Assembly: GCA_022703745.1 (NCBI GenBank)
Contig: JAKLDB010000006.1
Coordinates: forward strand, 1-15,692
Reading direction: 5' to 3'
Length of the DNA: 15,692 nucleotides
DNA from: Patescibacteria group bacterium
GTDB lineage: Bacteria > Patescibacteriota > Kazan-3B-28
The notes under the pieces were generated by a model. It was given only the letters and a program-made list of their open reading frames with translations, made no database searches and was not told where the DNA came from. The translations under genes were made by a program, and so were the position numbers. Shown one piece after another: positions 6,236 to 12,753 of the stretch (the stretch's first letter is position 1; every line of letters begins with the position of its first letter).

Positions 6236-7024
6236 ATGCTTGAAACAGCCCGTACTTGGTTGTGGAATAACCGAAAGGTTCTAATTACCACGCTCCTCGT
6301 GTACGGGCTGTTGCATGGTCTTTTTTATGTCCCGCAATTCTTATTGTGGTGGTCAGTTGGTGTTTTGGCGGTACTGGGGATAGGAGTCTGGTGGATTAGT
6401 GGACTAGATAAAGATTGGCGGGGATGGATCTGGCTGCTAGATGAGTTGGTGTGGATTGTTACCGCAGGAGTCGGATTTATTACTTTCAACTTACTAGACA
6501 GTACGGCATTTGAAATTACCGCTCTACTGGTGCTAGGTTCGTTGACAGGACTGTTAATGCTTTATGAAAGATATTTGGTGGAAGGAAGTTGGCCGATAAA
6601 GTATTTTTCTCTGCTAGATTTTCTAGACTTGATGGCATTCTTTTTCCTAACCGCCAGTCTCCTCATGGCTGCAGATCTTTACAGTTGGTCTCTGGCAGTA
6701 TTACTAATTGCAGTTTCGTTGGAGGTGCTTCTGGCAGTGCAGTTAAGATTCTGGCGAGAAAAAGTAGGGGGCAAAAGAAAGTGGTTGTATGCTGTTTTGG
6801 CGATGCTTGTCTTGCAAGAGGCAGCTTGGCTGACTAGTTTTTGGCATCGAGGCATTTTTCTGAAGACTTTTCTTCTGGCAATGCTCTTCTATGTCCTCAT
6901 AGATTTCATTACTCATTACCAGAAAGGAACACTGACAGTACGGGTAGCGGTTGAATACGTAGGATTGGCGGTATTAGTATTAGCGGCAGTTTTTCTAATA
7001 GACTGGCTAGTAGTATTACGGTAA
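6236..7024 (+). CDS. Trp-rich polytopic membrane protein of unknown function
   Basis: I do not recognise this 262-residue protein. It is almost entirely hydrophobic, with roughly eight membrane helices separated by short loops with charged residues (GLDKDWRGW at about 56-64, ERYLVEGSWPIKYF at about 111-124, RFWREKVGGKRKW at about 171-183). Tryptophan is strikingly common, 17 of 262 residues, many near predicted membrane edges. No catalytic motif is evident. The gene starts 4 nt after the LCP gene stop and is probably translationally coupled to it, so a role in cell-surface glycopolymer handling, such as a lipid-linked carrier step, is a guess from context only. A terminator-like hairpin follows its stop. 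Confidence 0.75.
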   Translation: MLETARTWLWNNRKVLITTLLVYGLLHGLFYVPQFLLWWSVGVLAVLGIGVWWISGLDKDWRGWIWLLDELVWIVTAGVGFITFNLLDSTAFEITALLVLGSLTGLLMLYERYLVEGSWPIKYFSLLDFLDLMAFFFLTASLLMAADLYSWSLAVLLIAVSLEVLLAVQLRFWREKVGGKRKWLYAVLAMLVLQEAAWLTSFWHRGIFLKTFLLAMLFYVLIDFITHYQKGTLTVRVAVEYVGLAVLVLAAVFLIDWLVVLR

Positions 7025-7034
7025 AGATTTAATT

Positions 7035-7070
7035 TGAGAGGGGAGATGGTTGTTTCTTCTCAGCTTTTTT
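7035..7070 (+). terminator. Intrinsic terminator of the LCP operon
   Basis: TGAGAGGGGA (7035-7044) can pair with TTTCTTCTCA (7053-7062), using three G:T pairs around an 8-nt loop. Six T follow at 7065-7070. It lies 11 bases after the membrane-protein stop. The wobble pairs make the call moderate. Confidence 0.45.
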
Positions 7071-7076
7071 CTAGTT

Positions 7077-7085
7077 TGATAGAAT
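7077..7085 (+). promoter_or_regulatory. Extended -10 promoter of htrA
   Basis: TGATAGAAT (TG, one base, then TAGAAT at 7080-7085) predicts a start near 7092 and a leader of about 19 nt. The leader holds a near-perfect Shine-Dalgarno AAAGGAGG at 7098-7105, five bases before the ATG. This is the one clearly SD-led gene in the window. Confidence 0.5.
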
Positions 7086-7110
7086 AGATTGTTAGTTAAA
7101 GGAGGAATAT

Positions 7111-8256
7111 ATGAAGATACATGTGAATTGGAAACAATTCGGAATGTTGCTTGCGGCTGGAGCAGTCGGCGGAGCGGTGACACTTTCGGCATGGTTGGTT
7201 GCTCTGGATCAGCAATGGGTCAGAGTTGGAGGACAGAACATAGCTACTGGAGGCCAGACACTGGATAGCGGATATGTTGGCGGTAATGTGGTAGCAGAAG
7301 GGGAGCTGACGGTTGAACAGGTGGTAACCAAGGTGAATCCAGCAGTAGTGGCGATTACCAGCACGGATAATGTTCGGACGATATTTGGGATGATGAAACA
7401 AACTGGCGGGGGATCTGGATTCATTGTTCGTAAAGATGGGCTGATTGTTACTAATAAGCATGTGGTAAGTAGTACGACTGCAACGTATACGGTAAAACTT
7501 TCTACAGGAAAAACTTACAACGCAACAGTAACAGCACGAGATCCGGGAAATGATTTGGCGTTGATAAAAATATCTGCTTCCGGTTTGCCGGTAGTAGAAC
7601 TAGGTGATTCCAGTAAAGTTGCCTTAGGGCAAAAGGTGGTTGCTATCGGGAATGCATTGGGTGAATACCAGAATACAGTAACTACGGGTATTGTTAGCGG
7701 ATTGAATAGAAGTATTACTGCGAGCTCCGGAAATGGTTCTGCAGAAAAGTTGAATGGTCTTATCCAGACGGATGCGGCGATCAATCCAGGCAATTCAGGA
7801 GGTCCTTTGGTGAATCTACTGGGGCAGGTTATAGGAATAAATACGGCAGTAGATACTTCGGGTCAAGGAGTAGGTTTTGCTATTCCCATCAATAGTGTAA
7901 AGAGCCAGATTCAGATAGTTTCCTCGGGAGGAGAAATATCTCGTCCTAAGTTAGGAGTAAGATATATTCCTGTTACTCCCACATTTGCTCAAGCAAATAG
8001 TTTGAGTACGACTTACGGAGCATTAGTTGCGCATGGTTCAGGTTACAGTGACGTCGCAGTAGAAACAGGAGGGCCAGCGGATTTAGCGGGAATAAAAGAG
8101 GGGGATATTCTTCTTGCAATAAACGGAGAAAAGATTGAAGGAGATAATGACTTGTCTGCTATTTTACAGAAATATAAACCGGGAGATATGGTTACTATCC
8201 AGCTCGAACGAAACGGTGCAACAAAAACAGTTCGAGTGAGGCTAGGCAAAATTTAG
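7111..8256 (+). CDS. htrA: HtrA/DegP-like trypsin-type serine protease with PDZ domain
   Basis: This is an envelope quality-control protease or chaperone of family S1C. The N-terminus has one uncleaved-looking membrane helix (about 10-31), so the protease faces outwards. The trypsin-like domain (about 66-265) has an intact triad: H117 in TNKHVV, D148 in DPGNDLALIKI, and S229 in NPGNSGGPL. A single PDZ domain follows (about 280-378, with GGPADLAGIKEGDILLAINGE). At 381 residues with one PDZ it resembles DegS or Gram-positive HtrA rather than two-PDZ DegP. It has its own promoter, a strong Shine-Dalgarno site and its own terminator, so it is a single-gene unit. It could degrade misfolded surface proteins such as the Ig-like protein or the PBP; its substrates are not known from the sequence. 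Confidence 0.95.
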   Translation: MKIHVNWKQFGMLLAAGAVGGAVTLSAWLVALDQQWVRVGGQNIATGGQTLDSGYVGGNVVAEGELTVEQVVTKVNPAVVAITSTDNVRTIFGMMKQTGGGSGFIVRKDGLIVTNKHVVSSTTATYTVKLSTGKTYNATVTARDPGNDLALIKISASGLPVVELGDSSKVALGQKVVAIGNALGEYQNTVTTGIVSGLNRSITASSGNGSAEKLNGLIQTDAAINPGNSGGPLVNLLGQVIGINTAVDTSGQGVGFAIPINSVKSQIQIVSSGGEISRPKLGVRYIPVTPTFAQANSLSTTYGALVAHGSGYSDVAVETGGPADLAGIKEGDILLAINGEKIEGDNDLSAILQKYKPGDMVTIQLERNGATKTVRVRLGKI

Positions 8257-8266
8257 GTTTAGTATT

Positions 8267-8299
8267 CTAAAACCCCTCTAAAAGAAAGAGGGGTTTTAG
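8267..8299. terminator. Bidirectional intrinsic terminator between htrA and the MscS-like gene
   Basis: CTAAAACCCCTCT (8267-8279) and AGAGGGGTTTTAG (8287-8299) form a perfect 13-bp stem with a 7-nt loop. The T-rich end on each strand is part of the stem. It serves the convergent htrA and MscS-like genes. Confidence 0.9.
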
Positions 8300-8317
8300 A
8301 TTTGTGTTAGAACACAA

Positions 8318-9019
8318 TTATTTTTTGTGACCAACATCCTTGCGGATGTCATCCAAAACATCACTGGCTTGTTTCTGACCACCCAAACCGAAGGCCAAGC
8401 CTCCAGCTAACGCCAACATAAAGAAGATGGCGGTAAGGAAACGGTCAATCAAGACTGCAGCGATACCCAACTGTGTTAGGGCCACAGCGAAGGTAAAGAA
8501 GTAGATTACCCACTTGGTAATTGAACCAAGCAATTTCCCTGTGTTAACTTTGGCGGCACCCATAGTTCCGCGAACAATGCCCGCGAAAAAGTTAGCAGCC
8601 AAGATACCCAACAACAGAATACCGATGGCTACGAAAACGTTTGGCAAGTAAACCAGAATATTGTTTAGAAATTCTGTTACTTTGTAGAGACCCAATACGT
8701 CTGCGGTAGCCAAGAAGGCAATCAACAGAACGGTCCATCTCACTAAGTTTCCGCAAACTTCAGAAAAGCTTAATTCAACGCCGGCCTTCTCGAAGAAGGT
8801 ACGAGCGCCGATTTTGTTGAGAGCGGAATCAATCTTCAGCTGCTTTAAGATTTGAGTAACGATTCGGTCAAGACCGGCCGCCACAATCCAACCAATCAGC
8901 AGGATAAGAATCGCGCCGATTAAGCTTGGCAGGAAGATGAGAAAGCGAGCCCAGATGTCCTCTAAAGGATTCAAGACTGCTTGTCCCCAAGTGGTAAGGA
9001 GATTTTCTGATGGTGTCAT
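8318..9019 (-). CDS. MscS-related 'conserved TM helix' membrane protein, no beta domain
   Basis: This 233-residue membrane protein has about five hydrophobic segments (about 28-50, 88-110, 122-146, 164-186, 190-214). Glycine/alanine-rich helices such as LIGAILILLIGWIVAAGLDRIV and LPNVFVAIGILLLGILAANF are the repeat seen in the 'conserved TM helix' (CmpX-like) family. The C-terminal pore-like helix ends in LAFGLGGQKQASD, the motif that ends the MscS pore helix. After it only about 15 residues remain, so the cytoplasmic beta and alpha/beta domains of true MscS are absent. It is therefore related to mechanosensitive channels, but channel activity is unproven. It is read alone from a strong promoter at 9137-9109, with a leader of about 80 nt and no clear Shine-Dalgarno site. 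Confidence 0.85.
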   Translation of the reverse strand: MTPSENLLTTWGQAVLNPLEDIWARFLIFLPSLIGAILILLIGWIVAAGLDRIVTQILKQLKIDSALNKIGARTFFEKAGVELSFSEVCGNLVRWTVLLIAFLATADVLGLYKVTEFLNNILVYLPNVFVAIGILLLGILAANFFAGIVRGTMGAAKVNTGKLLGSITKWVIYFFTFAVALTQLGIAAVLIDRFLTAIFFMLALAGGLAFGLGGQKQASDVLDDIRKDVGHKK

Positions 9020-9108
9020 CGCACTTTTGCCTTATGGATATATGTCTAGATAATTTCGATTTTTTCGACCCCAATTATTAACGAACGCTATCAAAGTAAG
9101 ACGGGCTT

Positions 9109-9137
9109 ATTATAACCAAAAACCACCCTTTTCTCAA
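9109..9137 (-). promoter_or_regulatory. Strong sigma-70-like promoter of the MscS-like gene
   Basis: On the minus strand, TTGAGA (9137-9132), a 17-bp spacer and a perfect TATAAT (9114-9109) are seen. The -35 lies in the loop of the terminator ending the upstream RNA, and the terminator's 3' arm and T-run form the spacer. One 29-bp stretch thus ends one transcript and starts the next. Confidence 0.65.
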
Positions 9138-9146
9138 ATTGGGTGG
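9118..9146 (-). terminator. Intrinsic terminator of the structured RNA
   Basis: On the minus strand, CCACCC (9146-9141), a 12-nt loop and GGGTGG (9128-9123) are followed by five T (9122-9118). The 5' arm can instead pair with GGTGG at 9270-9266 in the upstream RNA, which would prevent the terminator from forming. Confidence 0.6.
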
Positions 9147-9383
9147 GCCTAGAAAGAGGTTGCCCGGCTCCACACAGAAGTGCGAAGCCGGGCAGAAGGT
9201 AACAGAAGCTGGTAAGTAGCAGGCAAACGCCTCTTTTGGGGGATGATCCCTTCCGCGGAAGGCCGCCACCTAGATGGTATGGTTGGCCGAGCGGGCTGGG
9301 TTATCTAGAAGACCCTTTCTCGCTCGCAACTTGGCCCGGGATCAGTCCCGCCCAGCTTCAGGTACAAAATCGGTAAATCCGAC
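9118..9383 (-). ncRNA. Predicted structured RNA, about 265 nt, family not recognised
   Basis: This stretch has no convincing ORF, is GC-richer than its surroundings, and is flanked by its own promoter and a terminator. Helices readable on the minus strand are: TCGG 9382-9379 with CCGA 9373-9370; H1 GCTGGG 9356-9351 with CCCAGC 9300-9295; H2 CGGGA 9350-9346 with TCCCG 9341-9337; H3 GTTGCGAGCG 9330-9321 with 9293-9282 (10 bp, 2-nt bulge); H4 GGTGG-CG-GCC 9270-9261 with GGCCCACC 9149-9142; H6 AAAGAGG 9236-9230 with CCTCTTT 9159-9153; H7 GCCCGGCT 9193-9186 with AGCCGGGC 9169-9162. H1 and H3 interlock as an H-type pseudoknot with one base between their 3' strands. H4 competes with the terminator. 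I could not match it to RNase P RNA, tmRNA, SRP RNA, 6S or a known riboswitch. It may be a divergent member of one of these, a riboswitch-like leader for the MscS-like gene, or new. Confidence 0.55.
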
Positions 9384-9394
9384 TAGTACAAAAT
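9362..9394. repeat. Two 9-bp direct repeats at the start of the structured RNA
   Basis: GTACAAAAT occurs at 9362-9370 and again at 9386-9394, 24 bp apart. The second copy contains most of the predicted -10 of the RNA promoter and the first lies about 15-20 nt inside the transcript. It could be a tandem operator or chance in AT-rich DNA. Confidence 0.3.
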
Positions 9395-9418
9395 ATAGGC
9401 TTCTTATTTAGAAGTCAA
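9390..9418 (-). promoter_or_regulatory. Promoter of the structured RNA
   Basis: On the minus strand, TTGACT (9418-9413), a 17-bp spacer and TATTTT (9395-9390) predict a start near 9383. The -35 begins at the base right after the tRNA-Leu CCA end, so the tRNA and this promoter abut exactly. Confidence 0.5.
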
Positions 9419-9502
9419 TGGTGGACGGGAGAGGACTCGAACCTCCATGGGTTGCCCCGCTAGCTCCTAAAGCTAGTGCGTCTACCATTTCGCCACCCGT
9501 CC
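9419..9502 (-). tRNA. tRNA-Leu(UAG), CCA encoded
   Basis: The gene folds as a class II tRNA: acceptor GGACGGG with CCCGTCC, D stem GCG/CGC with AATGGTAGA in the D region, anticodon stem CTAGC/GCTAG with loop TTTAGGA (anticodon UAG, reads CUA and probably other CUN leucine codons), a variable arm GGG-CAA-CCC, and T arm GGAGG-TTCGAGT-CCTCT. Discriminator A and a genome-encoded CCA follow (9421-9419). It begins only 4 nt after the comEA stop codon, on the same strand. Confidence 0.97.
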
Positions 9503-9506
9503 GTGT

Positions 9507-10160
9507 TTAGATAGTAACTAATTTTTTTATTTGTTCAAATAACTTGTCGCCAATTCCAGGAACATTCTGCAAATCGTCTATGCTCTTGAAGCTGTTGTTT
9601 TGCAAGCGGTAGTCGATGATACGTTGAGACAAGATTGGTCCTATGCCAGGAAGAAGATCTAGTTCTTCGTTATTGGCGGTATTGATATTGATTAGACTAG
9701 AATTAGTGGTTGGGGTAGTAGATGATTCGGTGTAGGTAATATTGGTGTCTCCAATTTTTGGTATGTATATTTTTCCATGATTAGCCAGTTCCTGTGCCCG
9801 ATTGATATTTTTTCCAATGGCATCTAAGTCTGCTCTTTTGCTGAAGCCACCAGCAGATTTAATTACATCTTCGATAATGCTTCCTGATTTAATCCAATAA
9901 ACACCAGGCTTGTTTATCCCTCCTGCAATATCTACAACAATTTCTCCGGATGTACTAGCGGAAGCGAGAGTAACGGGATCTTCGGTACTTCCAGCTAGCA
10001 ATGCTTCGCTATCTTTTTCTAGGGAGTTTTTTGGAGGAGTGAAGATTAGATACAGTCCAATCCCAAATATGACTAAAAGACCAGCGAGGATATAGTATCT
10101 GTATTTCTCAAAGGGATCTGGTTTAGCTGTGAATGTAAAAGGTGAGAGAGGTGTCTCCAT
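9507..10160 (-). CDS. comEA: ComEA-like competence DNA-binding protein
   Basis: ComEA binds incoming double-stranded DNA at the outer face of the membrane during natural transformation. A short N-terminal tail, one membrane helix (about 23-41) and a linker are followed by an SLBB domain (about 73-134, VVDIAGGINKPGVYWI, then IIEDVIKSAGGF). A Thr/Ser linker then leads to a ComEA-type double helix-hairpin-helix domain (about 156-217) starting ININTANNEELDLLPGIG. The two PGIG hairpins at 171-174 and 201-204 are the DNA-contact loops. At 217 residues it is a normal length. The start codon overlaps the end of rsmD by 38 bp, so it is the third gene of the recG-rsmD-comEA operon. The 3' end of the gene carries a promoter candidate for tRNA-Leu. 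ComEC is not in the window. Confidence 0.93.
   Translation of the reverse strand: METPLSPFTFTAKPDPFEKYRYYILAGLLVIFGIGLYLIFTPPKNSLEKDSEALLAGSTEDPVTLASASTSGEIVVDIAGGINKPGVYWIKSGSIIEDVIKSAGGFSKRADLDAIGKNINRAQELANHGKIYIPKIGDTNITYTESSTTPTTNSSLININTANNEELDLLPGIGPILSQRIIDYRLQNNSFKSIDDLQNVPGIGDKLFEQIKKLVTI
9511..9538 (-). promoter_or_regulatory. Candidate tRNA-Leu promoter inside the end of comEA
   Basis: On the minus strand, TTGAAC (9538-9533), a 16-bp spacer and TACTAT (9516-9511) predict a start near 9504, just two bases before the mature tRNA 5' end at 9502. The boxes are in the last codons of comEA. The tRNA could also be read through from the protein operon. Confidence 0.4.
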
Positions 10161-10653
10161 ATCGTTTGTGGTTAATATTTTTCAGATGTTCATTTACGGG
10201 TGGTTCTTTGAGAGAGCTGTGTTCAAGAACTAGGATGCCGTTGGGAGATAAGAGATTTTCCCAATTAGTAATATCTAGGTCATCTTCGTACCATGGATCG
10301 GCAAAGACAATGTCGTAGAGGATCTGATTAGCGACAATAAAGTCTTTTACATCCATTTGTCGAACAAGAGCTCTTGCAGTAAGAGGGTCTTTGAGTTCGG
10401 TAAGGTTGTCTTTGATGAGCTGGTAGTGCTGTCTATTTTTTTCTATCATCAAGACTTGATTAGCTCCGCGACTAAGGGCTTCTATTCCAACTGCACCACA
10501 TCCGGCATAGAGTTCTAGAAAGTTTGCGCTTTTTACTTGGTCTCCGAGGATGTCGAAGAGGGCTTTCCGCACTAAGTCTGAAGTTGGTCGTAAGCTCGGT
10601 AGGGTTCTGATAAACCTTCCGCCAAATTGTCCCCCGGTGATTCTAACTCTCAT
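10123..10653 (-). CDS. rsmD: 16S rRNA (guanine(966)-N2)-methyltransferase RsmD
   Basis: RsmD uses S-adenosylmethionine to methylate N2 of G966 in 16S rRNA of the small subunit. The N-terminus MRVRITGGQFGGR and RPTSDLVRKALFDIL (22-36) are family hallmarks. The SAM loop ELYAGCGAVGIEALSRGA is at 47-64. At 176 residues it is slightly short but complete. The catalytic motif IV, usually DPPY or DPPF, reads DPWY at 119-122 (DIVFADPWYEDD), with Trp in place of the second Pro. Whether this still accepts the guanine amino group is open. The ATG overlaps the recG TGA as ATGA, a classic translational coupling, and the 3' end overlaps comEA by 38 bp. The product could act on something other than G966, but the overall match favours RsmD. 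Confidence 0.9.
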   Translation of the reverse strand: MRVRITGGQFGGRFIRTLPSLRPTSDLVRKALFDILGDQVKSANFLELYAGCGAVGIEALSRGANQVLMIEKNRQHYQLIKDNLTELKDPLTARALVRQMDVKDFIVANQILYDIVFADPWYEDDLDITNWENLLSPNGILVLEHSSLKEPPVNEHLKNINHKRYGDTSLTFYIHS

Positions 10654-12659
10654 TCGCTATGTACAGTTACATTTTCAATAGTAACTTTTTTCTTCAAAGA
10701 GGGGTATTTATCTAGGTTTGGACTTTCAGCCAAAATCTTTAGGGCGGCTTCCTGCGCTTGCTTAATTGCTCGTGCGTCTGTCCAGTCAGCAAGGCGGTAG
10801 CGGAAAAAGCCGGATTGCATTTTACCAAAGATACTTCCCGGTCCTCTCATTTGCAAATCCATTTCGGCTAGTTTGAAGCCATCTGTGTTTTGGGCGAAGA
10901 TTTGTAGGCGTTTCATTATCTCTTCTTCCTCTTCGGTTGGGACTACGAAACAGTAGGATTGATACATACTTCTGCCAACTCTGCCACGAAGTTGATGAAG
11001 CTGAGCAAGGCCAAATCTTTCTGCTCCCTCTATGAGCATGACGGTGGCGTTGGGAATATCTACTCCCACTTCAATTACTGTTGTTGCGACTAATATATCT
11101 AGCAATTTATTTTTAAAGGCTGACATTACTAGTTGTTTTTTCTCTGTGGTTAGTCTTCCGTGAAGTAGTCCTACTCGAGCATGAGGGAAGAGTGTCTGAA
11201 TGTTCTTGAATTCTTTTTCGGCAGACTTTGTGTTTAGACGGTCAGATTCCAAGATGAGGGGGGTGATTACAAAAGCTTGTCTTCCAGCGTTAATTTCTTG
11301 TTGGATTAGTTTGTAGGCAGATCCGTGTTCCTGGGGAGTGAGAGCTCTTGTAATAATAGGTTTGCGGCCAATGGGTTTTTCGGAGATAACGGATAGGTCT
11401 AGGTCTCCAAACAAAGTCAGGGCGAGTGAACGGGGAATGGGAGTGGCGGTGAGGGAGATGAAGTGGGGGACGATTCCTTTCTTCTTTAACTTCTCGCGTT
11501 GTTCGACACCGAAGCGATGTTGTTCGTCTACGATTACAAGATTTAGATTATTGAATGTTATTGATTCTTGGATTAGTGCATGGGTTCCGATAGTAATATC
11601 TGCAGTTTCGGGACCGAGTTGAAAACTTTGGGTATGCAATCGACAGGAAAAACCAAATTGTTCTACTAGCGGTTGGATGGATTGGTAGTGCTGGTAGGCG
11701 AGGACTTCGGTTGGGGCCATGAGGGCGGATTGGAATTTATTTTTTGCTGCTACCAACATGGAGATAGTGATGACTATGGTTTTTCCCGAACCAACATCTC
11801 CTTCCAATAGGCGATTGGTTGGTTTGGTGTCGGATAGATCCTGGACTATTTCCCACAAGGCTTTTTTCTGTCCGACAGTCAGCTTGTAGGGGAGCTTTTC
11901 AAGAATTTCTTTTATAAACTCAATCTCTTGGGGGATTGGTTCGGCTTTTGTGCTTTGGAGGAATTGTTTCACGCTCTGCACAGAGAGCTGGGTTAGAAGC
12001 AACTCGTCGAAAGAAAGACGGTCTTTGGCAGATTGCAGGAACTCTAGACTGGCGGGAAAGTGTAGGTGCAGTAACGCTTCGGGAAGAGATACCAGATTGT
12101 ATTCTTTGCGGATAGATTCCGGTAGATAATCTTCGACCTGTCGGATGATCGGGGCAAGGTTGGCGCAAAGACGGCGAAAGATTTTGGAGCTGAGTGCACC
12201 ACTTTCGGGATATATGGGAACAATGCGCAGGCTATGTACTGGTACTTCGCTTGCTCGTTCAATCTCTGGACTGACTAGGGTAAGTTTTCCACTACGTTTT
12301 TCTACCTTTCCAGTTAGGAGATATTCGTTTCCAGTTTTTAGGGTAGTGCGGAGATATGGTTGGTTGAACCAGATGACTGGTAGAGTTCCCGAGGGGTCTG
12401 TGGCTATTGCTTGGGTGAGCATCATTTTTTTGTAGGGAGAACGGAAGGTATTGATACCACTAAGCTTGACACGGATAGTTCGTTTTTGGCCATCCGGAAT
12501 GAGGTGGGAGATGGGGGTAAGCTGGGTGAGATCTTCCCAGGCTCGGGGGAAGTAATAGATGAGGTCTTCTACAGTAAGAATTCCTAAGGTAGCCAGTTTT
12601 TGAGACAGGCTTGGCCCGATTCGGGGGAGTTGGTCTAGTTTACTTACAGGGGTAACCAT
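10650..12659 (-). CDS. recG: ATP-dependent DNA helicase RecG
   Basis: RecG is a superfamily 2 translocase that remodels stalled forks and branched DNA. The wedge domain with its OB fold is at about 1-150 (LPRIGPSLSQKLATLGI is the usual N-terminal HhH-like start). The helicase core follows: Walker A GDVGSGKT 287-294, Walker B DEQH 378-381, motif III TATPIPRSL 404-412, and motif VI QLRGRVGRS 556-564. The translocation motif RGPGSIFGKMQSGF at 605-618 is a variant of the common RGPGEFLGTRQSG. The length of 669 residues is normal. It is the first gene of a three-gene operon with rsmD and comEA. The ATG at 12659 has no Shine-Dalgarno site (C/T-rich upstream) and no clear -10 close by. The TGA stop shows that UGA is not recoded in this genome. 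Confidence 0.97.
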   Translation of the reverse strand: MVTPVSKLDQLPRIGPSLSQKLATLGILTVEDLIYYFPRAWEDLTQLTPISHLIPDGQKRTIRVKLSGINTFRSPYKKMMLTQAIATDPSGTLPVIWFNQPYLRTTLKTGNEYLLTGKVEKRSGKLTLVSPEIERASEVPVHSLRIVPIYPESGALSSKIFRRLCANLAPIIRQVEDYLPESIRKEYNLVSLPEALLHLHFPASLEFLQSAKDRLSFDELLLTQLSVQSVKQFLQSTKAEPIPQEIEFIKEILEKLPYKLTVGQKKALWEIVQDLSDTKPTNRLLEGDVGSGKTIVITISMLVAAKNKFQSALMAPTEVLAYQHYQSIQPLVEQFGFSCRLHTQSFQLGPETADITIGTHALIQESITFNNLNLVIVDEQHRFGVEQREKLKKKGIVPHFISLTATPIPRSLALTLFGDLDLSVISEKPIGRKPIITRALTPQEHGSAYKLIQQEINAGRQAFVITPLILESDRLNTKSAEKEFKNIQTLFPHARVGLLHGRLTTEKKQLVMSAFKNKLLDILVATTVIEVGVDIPNATVMLIEGAERFGLAQLHQLRGRVGRSMYQSYCFVVPTEEEEEIMKRLQIFAQNTDGFKLAEMDLQMRGPGSIFGKMQSGFFRYRLADWTDARAIKQAQEAALKILAESPNLDKYPSLKKKVTIENVTVHSE

Positions 12660-12703
12660 ATGGGGAAAAGTGGAAAAAATCAGCTCTGGGAGCGATAAAA
12701 ATC

Positions 12704-12732
12704 TTGACTAAAAGCGGATTTGGGAGTATAAT
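12704..12732 (+). promoter_or_regulatory. Strong sigma-70-like promoter of the 57-residue protein gene
   Basis: TTGACT (12704-12709), a 17-bp spacer and a perfect TATAAT (12727-12732) are among the best matches in the window. The start would be near 12739, giving a leader of about 46 nt. The boxes lie in the spacer upstream of the divergent recG. Confidence 0.7.
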
Positions 12733-12753
12733 AGAGTTAAAGTGAGCTTGGGG

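Noticed and set aside
9245..9262. GGAAGGGATCATCC on the minus strand, close to the SRP RNA domain IV word GGAAGGnAGCAGCC
   Set aside because: The bases before it (CCTTCCGC) do not form the helix closing a GGAA tetraloop; they make a simple 14-bp palindrome instead. Two conserved G positions also differ.
9155..9300. Words on the plus strand resembling RNase P RNA (GAGG..GCCCGGCTCC near 9156 and CCTAGATGGTATG near 9269)
   Set aside because: The conserved GAAAGUC and ACAGAA cores that build helix P4 are absent, about 60 nt of paired sequence would follow the supposed 3' core, and the promoter and terminator point to the minus strand.
9281..9360. TGGCCGAGCGG on the plus strand, like the D arm of tRNA-Leu or tRNA-Ser
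   Set aside because: There is no TTCGA-type T loop (the corresponding hairpin has only four loop bases), no anticodon arm and no matching acceptor stem.
10650..10652. Possible UGA recoding (Gly or Trp) as in some CPR groups
   Set aside because: recG ends at TGA at its normal family length, within an ATGA overlap with rsmD, and no conserved protein here needs read-through of TGA.
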